A stretch of DNA of 21,368 nucleotides. Source: W1P20-047 sp051878795. Its GTDB lineage: Bacteria; Actinomycetota; Coriobacteriia; Coriobacteriales; Eggerthellaceae. A program made the position numbers and the translations under genes. The notes beneath the pieces were generated by a model. That model saw only the letters and a program-made list of their open reading frames with translations, ran no database searches and was not told the origin of the DNA. Below are positions 1 to 7,136 of this stretch, in pieces. How positions within the stretch are numbered: the stretch's first letter is position 1; each line of letters opens with the position of its first letter. The stretch spans positions 1-21,368 of the forward strand of contig JBJEKU010000027.1 of assembly GCA_051878795.1 (NCBI GenBank). The letters run 5' to 3'.

Positions 1-125
1 GTATCGGCTTCATGGAGGCGGCGCTGAAGATGAGCGGCACCGTGAAGCTGGTGGGTCAGGCATGTATCAAAAGCCCCAATCTGCCGCTTATCCACGGCAA
101 GCTGCGCGAAATCATCATCAAGTAA
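1..125 (+). CDS. 3' end of an unrecognised protein-coding gene (partial)
   Basis: One frame stays open from position 3 to a TAA at 123-125, giving about 40 C-terminal residues that begin IGFMEAALKMSG and end KLREIIIK. The other two forward frames are less convincing: one stops early and the other gives an arginine/histidine-rich shadow. The stop is followed 30 bases later by a terminator-like hairpin, which supports this being a real gene end. I do not recognise the family from this fragment and assign no function. Confidence 0.55.
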   Translation, partial: IGFMEAALKMSGTVKLVGQACIKSPNLPLIHGKLREIIIK

Positions 126-155
126 GGCGTTTTCGCGTTTAGAATGGGCGCAGCC

Positions 156-187
156 AAGGCTCCGGCTTCGGTCGGAGCCTTTTCGTT
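156..187 (+). terminator. Rho-independent terminator of the upstream partial gene
   Basis: A 9-bp perfect stem (156-164 AAGGCTCCG with 173-181 CGGAGCCTT) closes an 8-base loop and is followed by a short, imperfect T tract (TTTCGTT). It lies between the upstream stop codon and the leucine-rich repeat gene. The T tract is weak, so termination may be partial. Confidence 0.65.
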
Positions 188-196
188 GAGCGGAAG

Positions 197-955
197 GTGG
201 GAAAGGTGCTGGAATCAGAGGGATTCGAATTCGCGGTGAGGCGCTATACGGGCAAGGCCGATTGCGTCCGCGTGCCCGAAGGCATCAAGGCCATCTGCGA
301 GAAGGCATTCCAGAACAGGTCGGGTTTGGTCCAGGTGATCCTTCCCGAAACCGTCGAGTTCATCGGGGAGCGTGCTTTCGAGGCTTGCAGGAAGCTTGCC
401 AGGGTGAATATCCCCGATAGGGTGCAGTCGCTCGATTCCTTCGCCTTCAAAAGCTGCGCGAGCTTGCAAAGCGTGGTCCTGCCGGAATCGATGCGCAGGA
501 TAGGCGAATCCTGCTTCGCCTTCTGCGCAGCCTTGGAATACGTTGAGCTTCCCGTGAAGCTGGGCAAGATCCCCAACGGCTGCTTCCGCAACTGCAAGAA
601 CCTGACTTTCATCGAGATTCCCGAAGGCGTGAGGGAAATCGATGCGCATGCCTTCCACGGTTGCGAGTCGCTGAACCTGCTGGTGTTGCCGGAAAGCCTG
701 ATCAGCATCGGGCGCGAGGCCTTCCGCGGCTGCACCTCGCTGACCGAGGTCTTCATCCCCTCGAAGGTGAAGACCATCGACGAGGGCGCCTTCGAGGGCT
801 GCGCGTCTTTGGAGGATGTATTCCTGCCGGAAGGTATCAGGCGCATCCGCTCCCGTGCATTCGTGGGATGCACCCGGCTTGGCGATCCAGTGGTTCCCCC
901 TTCAATCCATCTTCTTGCCGATGACGCGTTCGAAAGCAATTCTGTGCGCGATTAG
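197..955 (+). CDS. BspA-type leucine-rich repeat protein (LRR_5), ten 23-residue repeats
   Basis: The product (252 aa) is almost entirely a tandem array of 23-residue repeats of the form xxLPExVxxIGxxAFxGCxSLxx. Ten units run from about residue 24 to the end, the last one incomplete. This is the BspA-like / LRR_5 pattern, a curved protein- or ligand-binding solenoid. BspA relatives are usually secreted or surface proteins, but this one has no signal peptide, membrane segment or anchoring motif, so it looks cytoplasmic. The start is uncertain. The GTG at 197 overlaps the GGAAGG at 192-197, whereas the in-frame GTG at 206 has that sequence about 8 bases upstream and may be the true start. It lies between two terminator or regulatory regions and seems to be transcribed alone. 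The binding partner is unknown. Confidence 0.85.
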   Translation: MGKVLESEGFEFAVRRYTGKADCVRVPEGIKAICEKAFQNRSGLVQVILPETVEFIGERAFEACRKLARVNIPDRVQSLDSFAFKSCASLQSVVLPESMRRIGESCFAFCAALEYVELPVKLGKIPNGCFRNCKNLTFIEIPEGVREIDAHAFHGCESLNLLVLPESLISIGREAFRGCTSLTEVFIPSKVKTIDEGAFEGCASLEDVFLPEGIRRIRSRAFVGCTRLGDPVVPPSIHLLADDAFESNSVRD

Positions 956-1006
956 AAATGAATGACCCTCGTTTCTATAGGCAAATCAAATAGAAAAGAT
1001 TAGAAA

Positions 1007-1021
1007 ATTAGATAATCTAAT
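1007..1021. promoter_or_regulatory. 15-base palindrome, candidate operator
   Basis: ATTAGATAATCTAAT is a perfect odd palindrome (7-base arms around a central A) about 50 bases upstream of the candidate -35 element. Its size and symmetry fit a dimeric helix-turn-helix regulator. Which regulator binds it cannot be told from the sequence. Confidence 0.4.
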
Positions 1022-1069
1022 ATTGTCAAGACGGTTATCGAAAAAAACATTAAATCGTCTTCTGTTTTA

Positions 1070-1099
1070 TTGACCCCCAATACAACGCAATGTTACAAA
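1070..1099 (+). promoter_or_regulatory. Candidate sigma-70 promoter of the methyltransferase operon
   Basis: TTGACC (1070-1075; five of six matches to TTGACA) is followed after 18 bases by TACAAA (1094-1099) with a TG dinucleotide at 1091-1092, an extended -10 arrangement. It would start transcription near 1106 and leave a leader of about 190 bases. It is a motif match only. Confidence 0.4.
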
Positions 1100-1298
1100 C
1101 AGGATTGCAGGGCTTCTGCGGCTCTGCATTTTGATGTCCAGCGCAAGTTAGCGCGTTCTGCTTGCGATTAACCGACCGCGGACATCGGCGAACTATTCCT
1201 TGCATGGGTACACCGGGTCGGTTTTCTGCGCCTTCCATAAGATCGCGATGGACGGCTCCCTTCGTGCGCCTGTGCGGTTTTAAGAAACGGGGGGAAAT

Positions 1299-2402
1299 AT
1301 GTCACGTGACGAAATGACTCCGGCACAGCGAGCGGCAGCGATCGCCAAGGGCGAGGGCGCCGACCGCATGCCTTGCAATCCTAATATCGCGAATGGTGTA
1401 GCCCGCGTGTACGGCTGCAAGATCTCGGAGTTCAACACGGACCCCGTTGCCATCGCGAAAGCCCAGATGGCAACCTACGAGCGTTTCGGCAATGACAGCC
1501 TGCGCGTCTTCACCGACCTGTTCACCTGGCCCGAGGCGATGGGCGCGAAGGTGGTATGTCCGGACGACGACACCGTCGACCTGCTCGAACCCGCCATCAC
1601 CGATGTGAGCGAAATCGGCAAGCTCAAACCCGCCGATCCCTACAAGGACGGGCGCCTTCCCGTGCATGTGGAGGCCATGAAGTACCTGAAGGAATATTCC
1701 GACGGCATCGTCGGCTGCTCTGCCGGCGTTTGCGGGCCCTTCACCCTGGCCTTCTTCCTCATCGGCGTCGACAAGATGCTGAAGATGTGCCGCAAGGACC
1801 CCGAATCCGTGCATAAGCTGTGCCGGATCGCACTCGAGACCTGCAAGAATTACGCGGCGGTCGCCATGGAGATCGGCCTGACCCCTGCCATTTCCGAGCC
1901 CATGTCCTCGTGCACCGTGGTCAGCCCCAAGGTCTTCCGCGAGCTTTCCCTTCCATATCTGAAGGAACTGGTCGACTTCATCCACGAGGGCGGTTACAAC
2001 CCTGTAATCCATATCTGCGGCCAGACCAACAAAATCTGGAAGGACTGCGCCGACCTGGGCATTGCCGGTTGGAGCATCGACAACGTCGCGAGCATCGAGG
2101 AATGCAAGAAGACCGTCGGCAACCAGTGCAAGATCATGGGCAACGTCGATCCCGGCCCCATCATGTTCGGTGGAACCCCGCTCGATGTGCGCATCGGTAC
2201 CCTGCAGTCACTCAAGGCAGGCTGGGACAGCCCCAAGGGCTTCATGGTCATGTCCGGCTGCAGCCTGCCCGTGGAAAGCCCCTTCGAGAACATCGACGCC
2301 ATGATGGATACCATGCGCGAGGTGGGCTATCCCGTATCCGTAGATAAGATCGACGCCATGTTGGAAGAGGCTCTGTACCAGAAGCAGAAGGAGGAGGAAT
2401 AG
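1299..2402 (+). CDS. Uroporphyrinogen decarboxylase-fold zinc methyltransferase (MtaA/MtbA-like), corrinoid-dependent
   Basis: The 367-residue product belongs to the UroD/MtaA/MtbA family of soluble TIM-barrel methyltransferases. These move methyl groups between a corrinoid protein and a thiol or other acceptor. The zinc-binding residues typical of the family are visible: H238 and C240 in HICGQTN, and C321 in MSGCSLP. These residues make a true haem-pathway decarboxylase unlikely. The stop is 2 bases before the corrinoid-protein start, so the pair is probably translationally coupled and works as a two-part complex. Whether this enzyme demethylates a substrate (as proposed for O-demethylase relatives) or methylates the final acceptor cannot be decided from sequence. 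The ATG at 1299 follows a purine-rich GGGGGGA. The gene heads an apparent five-gene operon with an ABC importer. Confidence 0.88.
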   Translation: MSRDEMTPAQRAAAIAKGEGADRMPCNPNIANGVARVYGCKISEFNTDPVAIAKAQMATYERFGNDSLRVFTDLFTWPEAMGAKVVCPDDDTVDLLEPAITDVSEIGKLKPADPYKDGRLPVHVEAMKYLKEYSDGIVGCSAGVCGPFTLAFFLIGVDKMLKMCRKDPESVHKLCRIALETCKNYAAVAMEIGLTPAISEPMSSCTVVSPKVFRELSLPYLKELVDFIHEGGYNPVIHICGQTNKIWKDCADLGIAGWSIDNVASIEECKKTVGNQCKIMGNVDPGPIMFGGTPLDVRIGTLQSLKAGWDSPKGFMVMSGCSLPVESPFENIDAMMDTMREVGYPVSVDKIDAMLEEALYQKQKEEE

Positions 2403-2404
2403 CC

Positions 2405-3052
2405 ATGGCAACGAAAGAAGAACTCCTCAAGGAGCTTTCCGATTGCGTGCTCGACCTGCGCGACGACGAGGTCGAGGAGGTTGCACAGAGCTACATCGAT
2501 GCCGGATATGAAGCATACGACGGCATCTTCTACGGCTTGGTGGACGGCATGAACAAGGCGGCGCAGCTCTACGAGGAGGAAGAGTACTTCATCCCCGAGC
2601 TTATGATCTGCTCCGACGCCATGTATACCGGCCTGGATGTGCTGCGCCCCCACATCGACAGCAGCCAGATGAAGCAGAAGTGCAAGGTCGCCATCGGCGT
2701 CGTAGAAGGCGACACCCATGACATCGGCAAGAACCTGGTCAAGATCATGCTCGAGGCATCCGGTTACGAGATGATCGACCTGGGCCGCGATGTCCCCATC
2801 CAGGATTTCGTCGATGCGGTGGTCAACGATGGCGCACGCGCCGTCGCCCTTTCCACGCTCATGAGCACATCCATGGCCAATATGGGCAAGGTCGTGCAGA
2901 AGCTCGAGGAGGTAGGGGTCCGCGATCAGGTGAAGGTCATCGTGGGCGGCGGCCCGCTTTCTTCCGGCTATGCACGCAAGATCGGCGCGGACGGTTATTC
3001 GGATTCCGCGGTCGAAGCCGTGGAGCTGCTCGATGGCTTGATGGGCTGGTAG
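2405..3052 (+). CDS. Methyltransferase cognate corrinoid protein (B12-binding, MtaC/MttC-like)
   Basis: This 215-residue protein has the two-domain layout of methyltransferase corrinoid proteins. A helical cap comes first (about residues 1-88), then a Rossmann-like B12 domain. The cobalt-ligating motif DxHxxG is present as GDTHDIGKN, with H105 as the expected lower ligand. The further cofactor-contacting segments are S150-T151-L152 and the glycine run near 180-183. It should carry a cobalamin whose cobalt cycles between Co(I) and methyl-Co(III). It starts 2 bases after the methyltransferase stop, using an AGGAGG inside that gene's last codons. Such proteins need an ATP-dependent reductive activator, and none is encoded in this window, so it must lie elsewhere. 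Confidence 0.93.
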   Translation: MATKEELLKELSDCVLDLRDDEVEEVAQSYIDAGYEAYDGIFYGLVDGMNKAAQLYEEEEYFIPELMICSDAMYTGLDVLRPHIDSSQMKQKCKVAIGVVEGDTHDIGKNLVKIMLEASGYEMIDLGRDVPIQDFVDAVVNDGARAVALSTLMSTSMANMGKVVQKLEEVGVRDQVKVIVGGGPLSSGYARKIGADGYSDSAVEAVELLDGLMGW

Positions 3053-3137
3053 CGCTTTTTCAGGTATCGGAGGAGAAAAGCGAGGAATGGGCTTGCCTTA
3101 GGCGGCCTTGGAATAACGGCATTAACAGGAGAAATGC

Positions 3138-3995
3138 ATGTTCGACGTAGAATTCAGAGATTTGAAGTTCGCCTATCCGGACGACCCTGGAAAGCTCATC
3201 TTGAGCGGTGTCGACTACAAGGTGAACAAGGGCGACTTCGTCTGCCTGCTCGGCCAGTCCGGCTGCGGTAAGTCGACCCTTCTGCGCCTTATCGCCGGTT
3301 TGGAGAAATCCAATCCCGAAGAGTTGCTGGTGAACGGCCAGCCCGTGACCGGCCCCAGCCTGGACCGCACCATGGTCTTCCAGGACTACGGCTTGTTCCC
3401 CTGGATGACGGCGGGCGAGAACATCTGCATCGCCTTGAAGCAGAAGCATAAGGACTGGTCTGCTGCCCAGCGCAAGGAGCTTGCGCTGAAGTGGATGGCC
3501 AACCTGGACTTGGACGAAGAGCTGTTCGACAAGCTGCCAATGAACCTTTCCGGTGGCCAGCGCCAGCGCTTCGCAACCGCCCGCGCCTTCGCGCTCGATG
3601 CTCCCCTGATGCTGATGGACGAGCCCTTCGGCGCATTGGACGCGGTCACCAAGGCACTGTTGCAGGACACCGTTCTGGATCTGTGGTCCAAGGAAACCGA
3701 AAACCGCAAGACGGTCTTCTTCGTCACCCACTCCGTCGACGAGGCCCTGCTTCTGGCGACCGACATCCTGGTTCTGGGCCAGGCTCCCAGCAAGATCATC
3801 TACACCCACCACTTCACCCCCGAAACCAAGCCCACCCGCGAAACCCTCTACACCGATCCCGACGTCAGGGATCTGCGCGAGAAGCTGACCCGAATCATCA
3901 ACGAGGAAATCCAAGAGAAGGCGCGCCGCGCCAAGGAGGCCAGGGAAAAGAAGGCCGCCGAGCAGCCGCGCAAGAGGGCCGGCAGGCGCAAGTAA
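3138..3995 (+). CDS. ABC transporter ATP-binding protein, NitT/TauT (SsuB/TauB-like) family
   Basis: The 285-residue ATPase has every expected nucleotide-binding motif. These are Walker A GQSGCGKST (39-47), the Q-loop glutamine Q82, the signature LSGGQRQR (137-144), Walker B LMLMDEP (157-163) and the H-loop histidine H198. The sequence most resembles ATPases of nitrate/sulfonate/aromatic-type importers. The last 40 residues are a highly charged Lys/Arg/Glu tail, probably helical and disordered at the end. The ATG at 3138 follows AGGAGA. It sits 85 bases after the corrinoid-protein gene with no terminator between, and precedes the binding protein and permease of the same transporter. It is expected on the inner face of the membrane, powering uptake. 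Confidence 0.93.
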   Translation: MFDVEFRDLKFAYPDDPGKLILSGVDYKVNKGDFVCLLGQSGCGKSTLLRLIAGLEKSNPEELLVNGQPVTGPSLDRTMVFQDYGLFPWMTAGENICIALKQKHKDWSAAQRKELALKWMANLDLDEELFDKLPMNLSGGQRQRFATARAFALDAPLMLMDEPFGALDAVTKALLQDTVLDLWSKETENRKTVFFVTHSVDEALLLATDILVLGQAPSKIIYTHHFTPETKPTRETLYTDPDVRDLREKLTRIINEEIQEKARRAKEAREKKAAEQPRKRAGRRK

Positions 3996-4065
3996 CGAAT
4001 CAACCCATCCGGGCGGGAGACTCCCGCTTGGGAATAGACCATACGAAAAGGGAAAGGGAAAAGAA

Positions 4066-5163
4066 ATGGATATGAAGCTCACCCGCAGGAAGTTCGTGGG
4101 CGGCATGGGTGCCGCGGCTCTGGCCGTCGCATCCGGTGCAGCGCTCGCGGGCTGCTCTTCTTCCAGCGAGGGCGGCTCCGAAGGTTCCGCCGATGCTTCC
4201 AAGGAAGTACTGAAGCTCTCCATCGCGGCTCAGAACAACTCCGGCCAGGTATTCCAGTACATCGCCGAGGCTCATGGCTATCTGGAAGAAGAAGGCGTCG
4301 AGGTTGAGATGCAGTACATCAACAACGGCACCGACGCATTCCAGGCAATGTCCGGCGGCAAGGTCGACATCATGTCCACCTACGGTACCGGCGGCCCCCT
4401 GATCCAGATCTCCCAGGGCAATCCCTACACCATCTTCGCCGGCTACATGATCACCGGCGAGACCCCCTGCTTCGGCAAGCCCGAGACCGAGTGGACCGAC
4501 CTGAACAGCTTCGTGGGCAAGAAGATCGGCATCACCCGCTTCGGCACCCCCGACGTCGTCCTGAAGGGCGTTCTGTATGACGCGGGCATCCTGGATCAGG
4601 TGGAGTTCGTGGAATACAAGAAGAACCAGGAAGTTCTGCAGGCTGTCGCAAACGGCGAGATCGAGTTCGGCGCCACCGCAACCGGCTACGAGCTGCAGGC
4701 TGCCGACCTGGGCCTGGAAGTGAAGATGTGGCCCGACGATTACTGGCATGACCATTCCTGCTGCCGCATGCTGTGCATGGATGAATTCATCGCCAATGAG
4801 GAAAAGCAGGAAGCCATCTACCGCGTGCTGCGCGCTTACATCCGCGCCGAGGAATACATGCGCGACCACATGGACGAGGTCGTCGACCTGGTCGTGGAAA
4901 ACCTGGACCTGGACGAGGCAACCGTCGAGAGCTTCGTGAAGAGCCCCCACATGAAGTACAACATCGATCCCAACAAGCATGCGGTGTTCACCATGTGGGA
5001 CAAGATGAAGGCTTTCGGCTACATCGAGAACGACGACGTCAACCTGGAAGACCACTTCAACACCGCGGTCTACCAGAGGGCCATCGAGTCTCTGGTCAAG
5101 GATTACCCCGATGACAAGTACATCGCGGACAAGATGACCGAATTCGAAACCAACAACCTGTAA
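4066..5163 (+). CDS. ABC transporter substrate-binding lipoprotein, NMT1/NitT/TauT type, Tat signal
   Basis: The 365-residue protein starts with a twin-arginine motif (TRRKFVGG, R7-R8), a hydrophobic stretch and the lipobox ALAGC with C30. It is therefore predicted to be exported folded and anchored as a lipoprotein. A serine/glycine linker follows, then a two-lobed NMT1/SsuA-like binding domain. The domain shows the family's usual early GTD and GG(K/R)xDI-type segments (NNGTDAFQAMSGGKVDI) and a later KKIGITRFGTPD. The ligand is not predictable. Its place behind a corrinoid methyltransferase pair suggests a methylated small molecule such as a methoxylated aromatic, amine, betaine or sulfonate. 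Two in-frame ATGs exist (4066 and 4072). The first was chosen because of the purine-rich stretch before it. Confidence 0.92.
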   Translation: MDMKLTRRKFVGGMGAAALAVASGAALAGCSSSSEGGSEGSADASKEVLKLSIAAQNNSGQVFQYIAEAHGYLEEEGVEVEMQYINNGTDAFQAMSGGKVDIMSTYGTGGPLIQISQGNPYTIFAGYMITGETPCFGKPETEWTDLNSFVGKKIGITRFGTPDVVLKGVLYDAGILDQVEFVEYKKNQEVLQAVANGEIEFGATATGYELQAADLGLEVKMWPDDYWHDHSCCRMLCMDEFIANEEKQEAIYRVLRAYIRAEEYMRDHMDEVVDLVVENLDLDEATVESFVKSPHMKYNIDPNKHAVFTMWDKMKAFGYIENDDVNLEDHFNTAVYQRAIESLVKDYPDDKYIADKMTEFETNNL

Positions 5164-5198
5164 GAACTTTGCGGAATCGTGGTAAGGAGTCGCATCAA

Positions 5199-5957
5199 GT
5201 GGGTAGCTTTGTGAAGAAATATTACGGTGTTGCGATCATCGCCGTGTGCCTGGTGGGATTGTATGTGCTGCTGACCGACGGCTTGCACGTGCTTTCGGAA
5301 TTCCTGTTCCCCAGCCTGTCGGTATTGCCCCCGCTGGTTCCCCAGTACATCGGCGACCTGCTGAACAACCTGAAGTCCTCCCTCTTCCTGCTGATCATCG
5401 CCTACGGCTTGGCGGTTGTGACCGCGGTTGCCGCCGGCACCCTGATCGGCTTGAAGAGCGGCATCCGCAGGAACGTGACTCCTTACATCTACGCGTTCAG
5501 CGCGGTACCCGTGCCCCTGCTGACCCCGTATGCCATCAACGTGGCACCCACCATGCAGATCGCATCCATCTTCCTGATCTGGCTGGCGGCCTTCTGGGTC
5601 ATCCTGGCAACCACCATCGGCGCGGTCGTCTCCATCGACAAGCGCTATCTGGAAAATGCCGCGACTTTGGAGATGTCCTCTGCGGAAAAGCTGTTCAAGG
5701 TGGTTCTGCCTGCAGCTTCCCCCGGTATCCTGACTGGCTGCTCGGTCGCCTTGACCCTGTCGTTCATGATGCTGGCGGTCGCCGAGATGTTCGGCGCCAC
5801 TTCGGGCCTTGCGTACTTCGTCCAGTACTATGCCGACTTCGCCCGCTTCGACCTGGTGATGGTGGGCTTCTGCTTCACCGCGGTCGTGCTGGTTCTGATC
5901 ATGATCGTCTTCGACCTGATCAAGGGCCGCATCCTTCACTGGACCATCAACGAGTAG
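5199..5957 (+). CDS. ABC transporter permease, NitT/TauT family
   Basis: This polytopic membrane protein (252 aa from the chosen start) has about six hydrophobic spans. The cytoplasmic EAA loop that docks onto the ATPase is visible as NAATLEMSSAEKLFKVVLP (about residues 153-171). The frame is open from a TTG at 5169. The GTG at 5199 is preferred because AAGGAG at 5184-5189 lies nine bases before it, and the first residues then lead straight into a membrane helix. It closes the importer set with the preceding ATPase and binding protein, and the operon appears to end at the hairpin at 6021-6060. It should form a homodimeric channel, as is usual for transporters with one permease gene. Confidence 0.92.
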   Translation: MGSFVKKYYGVAIIAVCLVGLYVLLTDGLHVLSEFLFPSLSVLPPLVPQYIGDLLNNLKSSLFLLIIAYGLAVVTAVAAGTLIGLKSGIRRNVTPYIYAFSAVPVPLLTPYAINVAPTMQIASIFLIWLAAFWVILATTIGAVVSIDKRYLENAATLEMSSAEKLFKVVLPAASPGILTGCSVALTLSFMMLAVAEMFGATSGLAYFVQYYADFARFDLVMVGFCFTAVVLVLIMIVFDLIKGRILHWTINE

Positions 5958-6020
5958 GCGCGGTTTGCGAAGGGAATTCGCGTTGCACGGCAACGAAGGC
6001 GGCGCGTATTGATTTATCGG

Positions 6021-6060
6021 AACAAGGGCTTGCAGTCTTGCTGCGGGCCCTTGTTTATTC
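6021..6060 (+). terminator. Rho-independent terminator after the methyltransferase/importer operon
   Basis: AACAAGGGC (6021-6029) pairs with GCCCTTGTT (6047-6055), with further inner pairing of GCAG and CTGC, followed by a TTATT tail. It separates the importer genes from the CobW-like gene. Confidence 0.75.
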
Positions 6061-6078
6061 TGCCGGGAATGGTATATC
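6051..6078 (+). promoter_or_regulatory. Candidate extended -10 promoter of the CobW-like gene
   Basis: TTGTTT (6051-6056) and TATATC (6073-6078) are 16 bases apart, with TG at 6070-6071 one base before the -10. The -35 overlaps the descending arm of the terminator. The leader that follows contains a perfect hairpin (TGCCCG, loop TTTC, CGGGCA). This suggests the GTPase gene has its own control. Confidence 0.45.
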
Positions 6079-6142
6079 TGCATCGTGCGGATGCCCGTTT
6101 CCGGGCAGATGCGAATAGGCATCGCATCGAGAAAGGACTCAA

Positions 6143-7066
6143 ATGAGAATCGATGTTGTTTCCGGATTCTTGGGGTCGGGTAAGACGACCTTCATCAATA
6201 AGATCCTGCCGTATTGCGAGGGCAAGGTCGCGATCATCGAGAACGAATACGGCGAAACCTCCATCGACGGCGCCCTGATCGAGGGGAACCTGCCCGTGAC
6301 GGAGATCACTGCAGGCTGCATCTGCTGTTCTTTGGTGGGAGATTTCAAGAAGACCATCAAGGCGCTCGACGAGCAGTGGCAGCCCGACCGCGTGATGATC
6401 GAGCCTTCCGGCGTCAGTTGCTTCAGCGATGTGCTGCGCGCCTGCTCCGAGGTGCGTGCGGAACTGGGCGATAAGGTGCAGTTGGGCCGCCTGATCACGC
6501 TGGTGGAGGCAGAGGGATTCGAAGACTACATGGAGGTGTTCGGCGCCTTCTATTCCGACCAGATCCAGAACGCCAATGCCATCCTGCTCAGCCACACCCA
6601 GGACATGGATCCCGCAGATCTGGAAAAGGTCGTGGCGGGCATCAGGGAAATCAACCCCCAGGCCGCCATCTGGAGCCAGGATTGGCGCAATCTGGACGGA
6701 TCGGTCCTGTTCGACTGGGTCGACGGGGTCGGCCAGGACGGGTCCTTTGCGGTCGAAGGGGAAGACCGCCTGCTGTTGAGCGCGAAGGATACCTTCGGTT
6801 CCTGTTCGTTCGTCAGCCCCGTCGAATGGGGCGAAGGCGAATTGGAAGCCTTTTTGGAAGAGCTGGGATCCGGGGCCTTCGGCAGGGTGATCCGCTCCAA
6901 GGGCTTTTTCGCGGGGCCGGAAGGCAGGGTGCTGCACTTCGATTTCACGCCCTATAATCACAAGATCGAAGTCCAGGAAGAACTTCCCAAGGTGGCGTTG
7001 GGCACGGCGGTGTTCATCGGCTGCGCACTCGAACGCGATGCCATCCAGGCCCGCGTGATGGGCTAG
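6143..7066 (+). CDS. CobW/COG0523-family P-loop GTPase, putative metallochaperone
   Basis: The 307-residue protein opens with the P-loop GFLGSGKTT (8-16) and carries the family's metal-binding motif GCICCSL with C59, C61 and C62 (CxCC). Together these place it in the COG0523 G3E GTPases, which insert or traffic zinc, cobalt or other metals. A CobW_C-like domain occupies the last ~90 residues. The position normally holding the guanine-specificity motif NKxD reads LLSHTQD, so base recognition is altered or done differently. There is no histidine-rich metal loop like those of many zinc-responsive members. It lies just after the zinc/corrinoid methyltransferase operon but behind a terminator. A role in metallating that system is an inference from position only. 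Confidence 0.85.
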   Translation: MRIDVVSGFLGSGKTTFINKILPYCEGKVAIIENEYGETSIDGALIEGNLPVTEITAGCICCSLVGDFKKTIKALDEQWQPDRVMIEPSGVSCFSDVLRACSEVRAELGDKVQLGRLITLVEAEGFEDYMEVFGAFYSDQIQNANAILLSHTQDMDPADLEKVVAGIREINPQAAIWSQDWRNLDGSVLFDWVDGVGQDGSFAVEGEDRLLLSAKDTFGSCSFVSPVEWGEGELEAFLEELGSGAFGRVIRSKGFFAGPEGRVLHFDFTPYNHKIEVQEELPKVALGTAVFIGCALERDAIQARVMG

Positions 7067-7092
7067 CGCCTTTGTTCCAAGCTTGATTTGCG

Positions 7093-7127
7093 GCGGTGCG
7101 ACCGGTTGTGCGGCGCACCGCTTTTTT
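7093..7127 (+). terminator. Rho-independent terminator of the CobW-like gene
   Basis: GCGGTGCG (7093-7100) pairs with CGCACCGC (7114-7121), followed by six T residues (7122-7127). It lies between the convergent GTPase and PAP2 genes. Confidence 0.85.
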
Positions 7128-7136
7128 GCAAGCGCG

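Larger units (their letters stand above)
956..1298. other. AT-rich intergenic region and structured leader before the methyltransferase operon
   Basis: No credible gene is seen in these 343 bases. The first part (about 975-1070) is strikingly AT-rich for this chromosome and contains the 15-base palindrome at 1007-1021. A candidate sigma-70 promoter follows at 1070-1099. From there to the start codon at 1299 is about 190 bases that can fold. CGCAAG (1142-1147) pairs with CTTGCG (1161-1166). AACCGACC (1170-1177) pairs with GGTCGGTT (1216-1223), which runs into a TTTTCT tail. No B12-box or other riboswitch signature was recognised. Confidence 0.5.

Noticed and set aside
244..939. Minus-strand open frame opposite the LRR gene (231 codons)
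   Set aside because: It is the antisense of a clear repeat protein. The translation has no family features, and such shadows are common at this G+C content.
1050..1238. Small minus-strand open frame (62 codons) in the methyltransferase leader
   Set aside because: Composition is non-protein-like, there is no ribosome site, and it lies inside the predicted structured leader.
1090..1298. Cobalamin riboswitch upstream of the corrinoid operon
   Set aside because: The B12 box and the conserved core segments could not be found.
3060..5055. Two long minus-strand frames opposite the ABC transporter genes (387 and 351 codons)
   Set aside because: They mirror well-supported ABC genes and have no recognisable domains.
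5169..5198. TTG at 5169 as permease start
   Set aside because: It would place the AAGGAG ribosome site inside the coding region. The GTG at 5199 is properly spaced from that site.
5103..6122. Minus-strand frame opposite the permease (339 codons)
   Set aside because: It is a His/Gln/Asp-rich shadow crossing a terminator and a promoter region.
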